A stretch of DNA of 64,000 nt from Prorocentrum cordatum. Its lineage: Eukaryota > Sar > Dinophyceae > Prorocentrales > Prorocentraceae. Below are positions 52,206 to 62,754 of the stretch, one piece after another (the first letter of the stretch is position 1; every line of letters starts with the position of its first letter). The DNA lies in assembly GCA_963575745.1 (NCBI GenBank), contig CAUYUJ010014612.1, positions 1 through 64,000 on the forward strand. Direction: 5' to 3'. The notes under the pieces are model-generated. The model had not been told where the DNA came from, searched no databases, and saw only the letters and a list, made by a program, of their open reading frames with translations. The position numbers and the translations under genes were made by a program.

Positions 52206-52704
52206 GGCTGCACGTAAGAGTGGCCCTATCTGCCAGGGTGGCCTTTTTGGTGCGCGCCTGTCGCGGGGACGCGAGGGAGGGCTGAACGCAAGCGCGCAGG
52301 CCGCCAATGTCGCATCGCTGCGACGGGCAAGTCGCGCACAGAAGGTGCAGGGGAACAAGCAATGACATACAGTCGGACCGAGGTATATGATCGAGGTCGG
52401 TGCGGGAAGGGTACCCTGATTTTCTATGTGCTTTTCGGATGTTCTTGTGCACCCTGGGGAGGGTACCCTTGGATGTTCTGTGCGTTTTGGCCAGCGGAGG
52501 GTCTCGTGTTCTTGAAGGATGTTCTTCTGTCCCAGGTCCGACTGTACAGTACACAAAAACTCGAGGAGGATCGGCGCTGGGCCCCCCTGGCGGCGCCTCC
52601 GGCGGCGATCCAAGACATCCGCGCGGACCTCTGAGTTTGACCTTTATGTCATTGCGTGTTCCCATAAAGTCACTCTTGCCTGGGGTCGCTCTTGCGTGTA
52701 GCCG
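52206..52704. mobile_element. MITE family 3, copy 4, containing family 4
   Basis: Left CACGTAAGAGTGGCCC...TTTTTGGTGCGCG, right GTCACTCTTGCCTGGGGTCG then CTCTTGCGTGTAGCC. A family 4 MITE lies inside at 52369-52545. Confidence 0.6.
52369..52545 (+). mobile_element. MITE family 4 (ACAGTCGGACC termini), copy 2
   Basis: Perfect ACAGTCGGACC / GGTCCGACTGT ends; interior GGAGGGTCTCGTGTTCTTGA and GAGGTATATGATCGAGGTC match 22641-22826. Confidence 0.8.
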
Positions 52705-53254
52705 GCCAGGGGTACGTCGTGAATCAGTCACGGCATCGCAGGTCTGGGACTCGAGAGCGCCTCCACCCAGCCCTGGGTGCACGTGCCAGCAGGAGCGCCG
52801 GGCAGCCTGTCCAAGACGCTATGCGTAGGGCGAAGCCTGACACTCGGCAAAAAGATCCGTGCAAGACTGGGGAAGGGAGGAGATTGTGTCAGTCCTCCTC
52901 CTGCTCCTCCCTGATTGCCCCATTCCATTTGCGCAATCTTGTTCATCATTCCCCCTAACCCCCTGCGTGTGCCTACTATCCTCCTCCGACTCCTTCTCAT
53001 CCCTCCTCTCTCTCCATCGCTACCCACCGCTACGCTGCACCTTCGTCTCCTCGCACTGCTGAGCATGCATTTTGCAAACCACATGCTACAAATCATTGCA
53101 TGGCTCGAAAGCTGTACAATACACGCCCTCCAGACGATGTCACGAAAGATCTTCACACAAAGGGCGGGCTATCGAATCCATTGCGAAAGAACTCAGTGTT
53201 GCTGCTTGGCGCATGGAGTTCAGCGCTTGGTGTCGAATTCGGTTGCCGTGTCCA
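52705..53254. other. No recognisable gene
   Basis: 52880-53040 is C/T-rich; 53050-53130 has a weak relative of the 83-bp unit. Confidence 0.4.
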
Positions 53255-54890
53255 AGATGTGCCAATCGTTCCCAACCATCCTGTGGTGTTGGGTCCTCGT
53301 TCTGAAGAAAAAGGCGCCCCGCGTCTCCTCTCCTCCTCTCATCCTCCTCCCCCTCCTCCCGTCCCTGCCTCTGCCCTCCGCGCCAGCCAACCGTATTGGT
53401 ACACCCCTCACACGTCTCGTGGCCCCACATGGGAGCTTCACCGAAGGTCCCAGCACTGCCGCCCGCAGGCGTCCCCCCCCACCCGAAAGAATTTGTCGTG
53501 GCCCCATAGGCAGCTCCGCTGAAGGTTCCAGTGCTTCTGCCCCCATGCATCCCCCCTACCCACTACAGCGTTGCGTAGCTCCATAAGAAGCTCCACCGGC
53601 GGCCCCAGTGCTGACGCCCGCATGCGTTACCCCCACCCAGTACAGCGCTTCGTGGCCCCATATGGACACAGGGAGCTCCACCGAAGGTCCCAGAGCTACC
53701 GCCCACATGCGTCTCCCCGACCTAATACAAAGATTCGTGCCCCATTGGAAGTTGCCCAGTGCTACCGCCCCCATGCCTTCCCCCCCACTCACTACAGCAC
53801 TTCGTGGCCCCATAGGGAGCTCCACCGACGGCCCCAGCGCTGACGCCCGCATGCGTGCCCCCTCCACACACACAGTACAGCGCTTCGTGGCCCCATAGGG
53901 AGCTCCACTGACAGCCCCAGCGCTACCGCCCACATGCGCCCCCCCCCCGCCCATAACAGCGCTTCATGGCCCCATAGGGAGCTCCACCGACGGCCCCAGC
54001 GCTACCGCTTGCATGCGTCTCCCCCATCCAGTACAGCGCTTCGTGGCCCCATAGGGACCCCCACCGACGGCCCCAGTGGCAAAATTCGCACGCGTTCCCC
54101 CCACCTAGTACATCGGTTCGTGGCCTGATAGGGAGCTCCACCGAAGGCTCCACTGGCACCGCCCGCATGCGTCCCCCCCCCCCAGCACTTCGCTTCGTGG
54201 CCTTAGAGGGAACCCCACCGAAAGCTCCAGTGGCACCGTCCGCATGCGTCTCCCCCCCCCCAGCACTTCGCTTCGTGGCCCTAGAGGGAACCCGACCGAA
54301 GGCACCAGTGGCACCGTCCGCAAGCGTCTCCCCCACCCAGGACAGCGCGTCGTGGCCGCATAGGCAGCACCACCGAAGGCCCCAGTGGAACCGCCCGCAA
54401 GCCTCCCCCCATAGGGAGCTCCACGGGCGGCCCCAGTTCTACCGCCCGTTTGCGTCCCCCCCAGTACAGCGCGTCGTGGCCCCAGAACAGCACTCGCTTC
54501 AAGGCCCCCCAACTCAGTACAGCGTTCCGTCGCCCACAGGGGGGCGCCACCGAACGCCCCAGTGGAACCGTCCGCAGGCGCCCCCCCAACCCACAGTACA
54601 GCGCATCGTGGACCCATAAGGAGCCCCACCAAAGGCCTCACTGGCACCGTCCCCATGCGCCCCCCCCGCCCAGTACAGCGCTTCGTGGCCCAGAGGGAGC
54701 TCCACCGAAAGCTCCAGTGGCAAAGTCCACATGCGCATCTCCACCCAGTACAGCGTTTCATGGCCCATCGGGAGCTCCTCCGACGGCCCCAGTGGCAAAG
54801 TTCGCATGCCCCCCCCCGCCCAGTACAGCGTTCCGTGGCCCATAGGGGGGGGCTCCACCGAAGACGATATCCACAGCTGCATATGGTTGG
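53255..54890 (+). repeat. ~80-bp satellite, block 1 (about 18 units) with leader
   Basis: Leader 53255-53416 (GTGTTGGGTCCTCGTTCTGA...) then units such as GCTTCGTGGCCCCATAGGGA, GCTCCACCGACGGCCCCAGT, GCTACCGCCCGCATGCGTCC. Period about 78-84 bp, many length variants in the C-run. Long frames on both strands are translations of repeats. Confidence 0.9.
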
Positions 54891-55720
54891 GTATTTCGCC
54901 AGGCTGATCCATTCTCAGCCATCCCAGGGTGTTGGGTCTTCGTTTTGAGGAGACACTGGCTTGCGTCTCCTCCTCTTTCCCCATCCCCCTCCCTCCTCTC
55001 ATGCTCGCCTATGCCCCGCACACCAGTCAACCATTTTGGCACACCACTCACACGATTCGTGGCCCCATAGGGACCCCCACCGAAGGCCCCAGTGTTGCCG
55101 CCCACATGCGCCCCCCATTCAGTACAACGCTTCGTGGCCCCAATCGAAGGTTCCAGTGCTACCGCCCGCATGCGCCCCCCACAATGCAGCGCTTCGTGGC
55201 CCATAGGGAGCTCCACTGGCGGCCCCAGTGCTAACGCCCGCATGCGTCCCCCCCCCTCCACCCACCCACACTGCACAGCGCGTCGTGGCCCAATAGAGAG
55301 CTCATCCGACCGCTACTGCCCGAGCGCTGCGTGGCCCCATTGGGAAACTCCACCGAAAGTCCCAATGTTACCGCCCGCCTGCGCAACCTCCCCGCCCATA
55401 ACAGCGCTGCGTGGCCCCACCGGGAACCCCACCGAGGCCCCAGTGCTACCGGCCGCATGCGCCCCCGCGCCCCCCACCCAGTACAAGGCTTCGTGGCTTC
55501 ATAGGGAGCTCCGCCGAGGCCCCAGTGCCACCGCCCGCCTGCGTCCACCCCCCACCCAGTACGGCGCTTCGTGGCACCATAGGGAGCTCCACCGACGGCC
55601 CCAGTGGCACGTTCTGCATGCGTCCCCCCCGCCCAGTACAGCGCTTCGTGGCTCCACTGGGAACTCCACTGACGGCCCCAGTGGCACCGTCCGCACGCGC
55701 CCCCCCCCCCCCAGCGGCCA
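54891..55720 (+). repeat. ~80-bp satellite, block 2 (about 8 units) with leader
   Basis: A diverged copy of the same leader (54891-55040: GTGTTGGGTCTTCGTTTTGA) restarts the array, so the blocks form a higher-order duplication. Confidence 0.85.
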
Positions 55721-56429
55721 CGGCGGACGACGGACGCACGACGAAAGCAGGAGGGAGGAAGGAAGAGAGCAAGTAGATCATCACAATCACAATGTCACAA
55801 TGCTAAATAGCATTGAAAGGGGATGAAGTGGAGGAGGAAGGAAGAGGGGGAGGGGGAACATAGTGTCAACCAGCCGATCCGAGCCAGCGAAAGTGCGTCC
55901 TTTTGCCAAGCACGCTCCAGGAAAAGGGGACAGCGTGAGGGGGGGGCGCACAGAAAGGCGACAGGAACAGGTCTTAAAGCGGGGCAGCAGGAAACACATA
56001 ATGTATTCCTTATTGACGCAGACACACACCAGGCCTGCCAGAGGCCTCACCAGGGACTCTGCCACGGGCGGCTGCCCGCCTCCCCATTGCACCGGTGGCG
56101 GCGAAATTGTTGGGGGCCTCGCACCGAACAGCTGCTGCTGCTGCTGCTGCTGCTGCCAAGTCGCTGAAATAAGGAACAGTTTGGGTAAGAAAGGGGCTCG
56201 ATATTCCTTAGGTCCTTCTATGGCTTCTCCTCTAGCCTTCCTCGTGCACGCAGGCGCTTGCGGGGCCAAAAGGGGGCTTCGTTCCTTGTTTATCGTTCCT
56301 TCTTTCAGCAACCCGACTGTACGGCAGTAACACGCCGAACTGCAGCATGAAGCAGCGTGATTGACATGGCCGTGAAATCCCCCCCAAAAATGGTCGGCCA
56401 CCCTAGGTAGCATTGGAGCTCCAGGAGGG
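55721..56429. mobile_element. Degenerate MITE family 2 relative (about 56165-56325); rest without gene
   Basis: GAAAGGGGCTCGATATTCC and GGGGCTTCGTTCCTTGTTTA then CAACCCGACTGT resemble family 2. 56130-56158 is a CTG run. No gene in 55721-56130. Confidence 0.4.
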
Positions 56430-56784
56430 AGAAGGATGGGGAGGAGGAATATGAGGAGGAGGAGACGGATGAGGAGGAGGGAAGATGATGAGGATGAGGA
56501 GGTGGAGGAGGAGGGGGGAGGAGGAGGGGGAGGAGGAGAAGGAGGAGGGTCAGGAGGAGGAGGAGGTGGAGGACGAGGAGGAGGAGGTGGAGGAGGAAGA
56601 GGAAGAAGAGGATTTAAGAAGAGGAGGAGGAGGAGGAAGAAGAGGAGGAGGAGGAGGAGGAGAGAGGAGGAGGAAGAGGAAGAAGATAATGCAAGAGGAG
56701 GAGGCGGAGGAGGAGGAGGAGGAGGATGCAAGAGGAGGAGGAGGAGGAGGAGGAGGAGGAGGAGGAGGAGGAGGAGGAGGAGGA

Positions 56785-56824
<40 letters not shown>

Positions 56825-56935
56825 GAGGAGGAGGAGGAGGAGGAGGAGGAGGAGAGAGGAGGAGGAGGAGGAGGAGCAGAGGGAGGAGGCGGGTGGCGGG
56901 AGCAGGAAAGGGGCGGAGGAGGGGGGAGGTGCAAG
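56430..56935 (+). repeat. Large GGA microsatellite with CAG run
   Basis: About 500 bp GGA/GGAAGA with CAG triplets at 56788-56820. All frames open in places. Confidence 0.95.
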
Positions 56936-57278
56936 ACGATGCCCCGACGTTCAAGAGCCCCGTGCAGCGCTCAAAGAAAGGGCGGCCGTGGGGCCGCCTC
57001 CCAGCGCGCGCCGCCATGCGCGGGCTGGCGGCCCCGACGCGTTCCATACCAAGCCCCCCGCCCCTGCGGGGCCTCCGCCGGGCCCCACGCCCCGCGGTGA
57101 CGACCACCAGCGACGGCGACGACAGCGACGATCAGCGGCGATCAGCGGCGACGACGCCGACGACCCTCATCGTACTCTTCCAACCATCCTTTCCTCGACT
57201 CTGGTGGCATCGGGGTTCGGTGACGAAAGCTGCTATATCCCTCCCCCTTCTCCCCCTCCTCCCCCCCTGCTCATGCCG

Positions 57279-57283
<5 letters not shown>

Positions 57284-57335
<52 letters not shown>
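57284..57335 (+). repeat. CTG microsatellite
   Basis: About seventeen CTG triplets. 56936-57280 is GC-rich with GCGACGACGG runs and no gene. Confidence 0.95.
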
Positions 57336-57336
<1 letters not shown>

Positions 57337-57479
57337 TCCCGGAGCTTCTCTGCGAAGATCCCCGGAGGTCCCCACAGGCACCTGCAAGATTCCATTGATC
57401 CCCGAAGGGCCAACAACATTAAAGAACGTCCAGCAGCCTTCAAAAACCTTCTCGTCCTCCTCCCACTCCTTCTTGTCCA

Positions 57480-57745
57480 GGTCCTCACGACGCAACAGAA
57501 ACGTTCATTCGCGGCGTTGAAATCCCAGGGAGAAGGTGTTCTGCAACAGTTCAGGATTTTCAAACGGTTGTCTTCCAACGGGGCACTTACCTGAGTGAAA
57601 ATGAACCCTTCTCGGGACCTATGCAGGGGAAACTTGCAGGGAGGGCTTGTTGCAACACTGTTGATGGGCCTTGTGCTTACACTGGTCACCTGCCTCCTCC
57701 TCCTCCTCCTCCTCCTCCTCCTCCTCCTCCTCCTCCTCCCCCTCC
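57480..57745 (-). repeat. Conserved tail plus TCC array, copy 3
   Basis: Minus-strand order matches 35790-36280: GGA array, CAGTGTTGCAACAAGCCCTC, GTTGGAAGACAACCGTTTGA, TTTCAACGCCGCGAATGAAC. Confidence 0.7.
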
Positions 57746-57912
57746 TCCTCGTCTTCATCTTCTCCGGGTCTTCGGCCAGGAAGGCCTGGCCCGCGGCTCT
57801 TGCTCTGCGCCGCCCTCGCGCTGGCGTCCGGCGCCACCTCGGAGCGCGCCGTGGCGGCGCTGGAGCCCGGTGGGCCTCCTGCGCGGTCCAGGATCGCGGG
57901 ATGTTGCGACGG

Positions 57913-58067
57913 GGTCTGGACGAGAACCGGTCCGCTCCAGAGCGTCCCGGAGCGCTCTCAGAGCGTTCCTGGGGCGCTCCGAGAAGGCCGCGGCGCCCGA
58001 GACATCCTCCAGGATTGCTGGACCTCGGAGCTCCCCGAGGTGTCTTCACCCGATGTGGTCCTCGTCC
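57913..58067. mobile_element. MITE family 6, copy 3
   Basis: CTGGACGAGAACCGG ... GTGGTCCTCGTCCTGG ends; core GAAGGCCGCGGCGCCCGAGA then CATCCTCCAG as in 34338-34487. Confidence 0.7.
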
Positions 58068-58149
58068 TGGCTTGGACCTCGTTTGGAGGGACCAGAGGGT
58101 CTGGGAGGCTCGGGGGCGTCCGCCACGAGGACTGGGGGGCTATGGATAT

Positions 58150-58345
58150 TATCAGAGGAGGGGGCGAGGAGGAGGAGGGGGGAAGAGGAGGAAGAGGAGG
58201 GGAGGAGGGGGGGGGGGGGAGGAGGGGGGGGGGGGGGGAGAGGAGGAAGGAGGAGGAGGAGGAGGAGGAGGAGGAGGAGGAGGAGGAGGAGGAGGGAGCA
58301 GGAGGAGGGAGGATGGGAGGAGGAGGAGGAGGAGGAGTTGAGGCA
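58150..58345 (+). repeat. GGA microsatellite
   Basis: GGA triplets with G-runs. Confidence 0.95.
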
Positions 58346-58524
58346 GCAGCAGTGGGCCTTCTGGGGGGGGGCGTCGTCGCCACGGCGGGTCGCAGCTCGG
58401 GCACCTCGTGTGTTGGGGCCCCGGGCTCGAGCCGGCGTCGTCTCGAGCCTCTCCCTGCCCCGATCTCATGCGTCTGGTCTTGATATCTCCCAGGCTGCAC
58501 GACCTCCTTCTCCTTTTCTTATGA

Positions 58525-58725
58525 TTTATTATTATTATTATTACTACTAGTATTATTATTATTAGTATTATTATTACTATTATTATTATTATCATTATTT
58601 TTATTTTTATTGTTATTACTATTATTATTATTATTATTATTCTTATTATTATTATGATTAATGGTACTATTATTAGTATTATTATTGGTATTAGTATTAT
58701 TATTACTACTATTTTTATTATTGTT
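58525..58725 (+). repeat. TTA microsatellite
   Basis: About 200 bp of ATTATT with ACT and GTT interruptions, the most AT-rich tract in the window. Confidence 0.95.
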
Positions 58726-58898
58726 GTTCGGATTCATATTCCTCATCTGCTTCTGGTTTTTATTGATCTGATTCCTCTGCGTCTTGTTCCTCTTATTTGT
58801 GTTTTTGCTCTTCGTGTTCGCACTCCTCTTCTTATTGTTCCTCTCCGTGTTCTTATTACTCCTCTTCGTTCAACCCGCACACACCGTCGGCGCACGCA

Positions 58899-58948
58899 AT
58901 TATGCCTCGGGCCATGGACCACGCCATTATGCCTCGGGCCATGGTGCG
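58899..58948 (+). repeat. 27-bp tandem duplication
   Basis: ATTATGCCTCGGGCCATGG occurs twice, 27 bp apart. Confidence 0.75.
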
Positions 58949-59037
58949 CGCAGCACCCCCCCCCGAGGCGATCCCCGCAAGACGTCTCGAGGAAGTCCGT
59001 CGCCTCGTTCCTCCCGCCGTCCCCTCTGCCAGACGAA

Positions 59038-59282
59038 GGAAAGGTACCGATACTCTAGGCCTCCCAGATGGGGTCGGAGTAGATGGGGTCGGAGGATCGT
59101 GCCGCATCGCCGATGCATCGACGATGCGGCTCGATGTGGAGACCGTGTTTCCCACGCCGACGTCGCCGATGCATCGCCGGCGTCGCCGATGCATCGGCGA
59201 TTCATTGGCGATACGGCGCGATCCGTCGACCTCATCTACTAGGACCCCATCTAGGAGGGCTCTAGATACCGCTACCCTTCCC
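59038..59282. mobile_element. TIR element with ~70-bp arms and GATGCATC core
   Basis: Left GGAAAGGTACCGATACTCTA, right TAGATACCGCTACCCTTCC; inner arms CCTCCCAGATGGGGTCGGAG / TAGGACCCCATCTAGGAGG. The core has several CGATGCATCG palindromes, also seen at 8228-8300. Confidence 0.75.
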
Positions 59283-59722
59283 TCGTGTTGCCCCTTCGGG
59301 GGCTTTCTGGGTGGCTCTCGTCGCTACTGTTGGACTCGCCTCGAGATGCTGGTCAGAACGCACCCCGCGGTATCGGTACCTCCTGGTTTTCCCAATTTTG
59401 TCTCACCGCTGTCGGTTAGCCGAGTGTGCGTGCGTCGTCGGAGCTGGAAAAGGCGGCGGCCGGTCTGCGGAGGCGTTGCGTTCGGCGTGCTGGAGGTGAA
59501 GCAGTTTCTGAGAATTTGCTGTGTGGCGGCTCGTTGGGACTACCTCTCGGGGGAAGTGTGGATTTTGATAAGACTTGTAGGTGATTTGCTGGTGCCTTCG
59601 CAGGGTTTTGTCGCTCATGTATGCTCGCTGTGGGGGCATGCGACACCGACGGCCGCGCGCGCACGCGTCTGGTGTTTTCGGCTTACGCCGCCTCGTCGCC
59701 GCGCGCAGGGCCTCGACCACCA
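59283..59722. other. No recognisable gene
   Basis: Short frames only. Confidence 0.35.
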
Positions 59723-59765
59723 AACATAGTGTGTGTTGTGTGTGCGTGTCTGTGTGTGTGCGTGT

Positions 59766-59796
<31 letters not shown>

Positions 59797-59848
59797 TGTG
59801 TTTGTGTGTGCGTGTCTGTGTGCGTGTCTGTGTGCGTGTGTGTTTGAA
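59723..59848 (+). repeat. GTGTGC microsatellite
   Basis: GTGTGTGC with TCTGTG interruptions. Confidence 0.95.
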
Positions 59849-60300
59849 GTGATTGTCCAGGTGTTCCTGGCGTTCGGCTGGTCGACGCCCGTGGCGGCCC
59901 CGTAGCCGCCTTCTGCGGCGGCTGGGCCTCTGTCCTACCGCGCAGACTGCACCGCACAGGTGGCACCACGTTCGGATTGCTCCACTGGGTTGCGTTCCGT
60001 AGGTTGCCCCGCATGTGCAGTCCTGCTCCCGAGAAGGTCGACCGCGAGAAGCCATCAAGGACTCCTCCCTTTCCGGCGAAACGATAATGAATCCAGCACC
60101 CGGAATCGTTTGCCTGGCACCCTGATTGGGCGCCGCGTAATGGGGGGTCATAAATGGGGGGGTGGCGAGTATGGCCCGAAAAGGTACCCAAACGGTACCT
60201 AAACGAGCCCCCTGGGGCTCTGGAGGGGCCCGAAAGGGGCACGAAAGGGGACCTTTTCTGACCCCCCATTTGTGACCCCCCGAATAAGCCACGCCCAACC
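59849..60300. other. Short repeats around CCCCCCATTTGTGACCCC
   Basis: 60140-60290 carries GGGGGGTCATAAATGGGGG and TGACCCCCCATTTGTGACCC, forming an imperfect dyad. No gene. Confidence 0.4.
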
Positions 60301-60327
60301 TGAGAAGGGGAGGAGGAGGAGGAGGAT

Positions 60328-60361
<34 letters not shown>

Positions 60362-60830
60362 AGGAAGAGGAGGAGCTGGAGGAGGACGCGGAGTTCGGCT
60401 CCACCTCTATTCCAAGGCGGGTCTCCGCATCCCCCCCATTGTTTACTCTGTTCGTGATTGCTTTGCACGGTCGTTCATCTTCTATTGCACCTCCTAGTGC
60501 AATCTCGGTCAACCCGCTACCTCCCCCCTCCTGGGAGAGGAGGGAGGAGGAGGAAGAGGAGGAGAAGGAGGAGCAGGAGGAGCCGGAGGAGGAGGAGGAG
60601 GAGGAGGAGGAGGAGGAGGAGGAGGAGGAGGGGTGCCAGAGAAAGAAAAGGATCAATCAGCAATGTTGCAATACACCCTCCCGTCCCCAGTCCTTACTCT
60701 CAACTCCAAGGGCCGCCCCCCTTGAACGACCAGCCCCCTTTGGGACTGTCATCCATGCGGAATTCCGTTGAGATCAGGAGTTGGTTTGCATCTCTCAAAC
60801 GAGTTATAAGGAGTGCGAAGAGTTAATCAT
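60301..60830 (+). repeat. GGA/GCAGGA arrays and conserved tail, copy 4
   Basis: 60305-60375 GGAGCA; 60540-60632 GGA; then CAGCAATGTTGCAATACACC, a distant match to the tail at 35956. Confidence 0.55.
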
Positions 60831-61294
60831 CATCATGCAGCCCAGCGAGGTTTCCAACGAGAGCCCTACTTCGAAAACTAACCGCCACCAGCTTGAACAA
60901 CTGTTACACACGGTTGCCCTTATCTATGCTTACTACATACAGTGGCAATCTCGAGCGGTAGTCCTATTTCGAAAATGGAAGCCCATCCATCCGCGCAGCT
61001 GTGATGTGTTCAAGCTTCTGGTAGTTAAAATCTAGGGAATCACAAGCGAGAGGACCATTTTGAAAAGGAGATGTTCTCCTTAGGCGAATATGCGCGGCGC
61101 GAGATGCGAAAACAAGCATTTTGAATTAACCGCTCTCCGTGTGAGTTATTGTCGAAAGGGTTTAGCACGAACTTGTGCGGCGTTAAGACGAGAGTCCGAT
61201 GTTCAAAACGCAGCGCCCCCCATCTTTGTCATAGCTGCAAGCCTTCAAGTCGAGAGTACGTGTCGCCAAGGTCGAGAGATCTGTCTTGACAACC
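60831..61294. repeat. Units related to the 83-bp repeat; no gene
   Basis: AATATGCGCGGCGCGAGATG and TTGTGCGGCGTTAAGACGAG then AGTCCGATGTTCAAAAC resemble 36301-36720. Confidence 0.45.
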
Positions 61295-61423
61295 TGGCAT
61301 CGCTCGGACGTGTGCGTTTTTTCCTCGGCGAGGGCCATCGAGGAGAATCCATGATCATTTGCCGAAAAAACCACGCACGAAACCGAAAAAAAACACAGGG
61401 AATGGACGTCCGAGCGATGGCGA
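61295..61423. mobile_element. MITE family 14, copy 3
   Basis: Ends CTGGCATCGCTCGGACGTGT and GGACGTCCGAGCGATGGCGA are inverted; interior CGAGGGCCATCGAGGAGAAT and GAAACCGAAAAAAAACACAG. No clear flanking duplication. Confidence 0.75.
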
Positions 61424-61532
61424 GACAATGTCCAGCCTCAAGATGGCAAACGTCACGGAAGTCTCAAGCGACCTTCTTGGCCCACCCCCCCCGACACGTT
61501 TGCGACAGGGTGCAGTTATTTGCAAGGAGAAG

Positions 61533-62075
61533 GCCCCCTCCTCCTCCTCCTCCTCCTCCTCCTCCTCCTCCTCCTCCTCCTCCTCCTCCTCCTCCTCCAT
61601 CCTCCATCCTCCATCCTCTTCCATCCTCCATCCTCCTCCTCCTCTCCTCCTCCTCCTCCTCCTCCTCCTCCTCCTCCTCCTCCTCCTCCTCCTCCTCCTC
61701 CTCCTCCTCCTCCTCCTCCTCCTCCCCCTCTTGGCCGCCCCCGGCACATCAAGCGGGTTCAGAGGCGGGCGGCGGAGCGGGCGGCGGGCACCCGCGCGAG
61801 CGGCGCCCCGCGCGCGGCGCCCCGCGCGCGGCGCCCGCGAGGGCAGGCGGGCCGAGGGCCCCTAGGGGCCCCCCGGGCAGGGGGGCTGCCAGCCCCAGGC
61901 CCCCCTCGCGCTGGGAGGAGATCGCGGCGGGAGCTTTTCCCCATTTTCGGCCCCCCCTCCTCCTCCCTCCTCTTCCTCCTCCTCCTTTTCCCCTCCTCCT
62001 CCTCCTCCTGTTTCCTTCTCCTCCTCCTCCTCCTCCTCCTCCTCCTCCTCCTCCTCCTCCTCCTCCTCTTCCTTG
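61533..62075 (+). repeat. Long TCC microsatellites around a GC-rich island
   Basis: 61533-61730 and 61975-62070 are TCC arrays; 61735-61970 is GCGCGCGGCGCCC-rich. No gene. Confidence 0.95.
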
Positions 62076-62177
62076 CCGGGCCTCGGGGATGTCCAAACAC
62101 GACTCAGGCTGGAAGGCCTGTCCCGGGGAATGGGTCGATACTTCTGGGGGTCGAGGTTGCGAAACAATTATGGCGTC

Positions 62178-62582
62178 GGGGTGAGCATGCTACGCATGGA
62201 ATGAATTCAATGGAAATAAATCGCAGTGGATCCGTGAGTGGATCAATCTAGACTGATGAGGCTATGATGCCTCTTTTGATTTTGAGCCGGCTATGATGCC
62301 CGCTCGTGCCCACCCCGTCCCGTCTTCAGGGACTTCGCATCCTCCTATGATGGTAAGATGGGAAGACGGGCCGCCGCCCCTGGCACTGCACGTACGGCGC
62401 CAGGTTTGTGGGGATTTGGTTCGACCCCCGCAGTTCCGGTGATGGAAACTGCAAGGGGTGTGAGGCCTCATGGTGGTCCTCACTGGTAAGGCCTATGATG
62501 GTCCTCACCAGGGGGGGGGGAGGGCAAGGGCGGACCAGGAGGAGGAGGACAGGGAGGAAGAGGAGGACGATGACGAGACAGT
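62178..62582 (+). repeat. ~405-bp direct repeat, copy 1
   Basis: Repeated at 62755-63171 (offset 577). Contains several CTATGATG motifs and ends in GGA/GACGAT simple sequence. Confidence 0.9.
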
Positions 62583-62754
62583 TGAGTTCAATGAACAGAT
62601 TGAGCGCGAAGGCCTATGATGGTCCTTCTTCCCAAAACGAGCCTTGCTGATGGCCCCGAATTGGGTGCGAGGTGCCTATGATGGCCCCTCTGCTTGCCTA
62701 TCATGGCGGCACTAGACGACCGGCAGGGGACTGGGTCCCGTTCGCGGTCCATTA
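62583..62754. repeat. Spacer between direct repeats
   Basis: 172 bp, also with CCTATGATGG motifs (62606, 62675). Layout resembles B1-A2-B2 but no recombinase gene is nearby. Confidence 0.5.

Noticed and set aside
51826-52782. 318-codon minus-strand ORF
   Set aside because: Runs through family 6, 3 and 4 MITEs; it is antisense to repeats.
53408-55776. ORFs of 100-244 codons in the satellite
   Set aside because: Repeated with the ~80-bp units on both strands; frame openness follows from composition.
59403-60656. 417-codon minus-strand ORF
   Set aside because: Composed of Ser-, Thr/His- and Arg-rich microsatellite translations (GGA and GTGT tracts).
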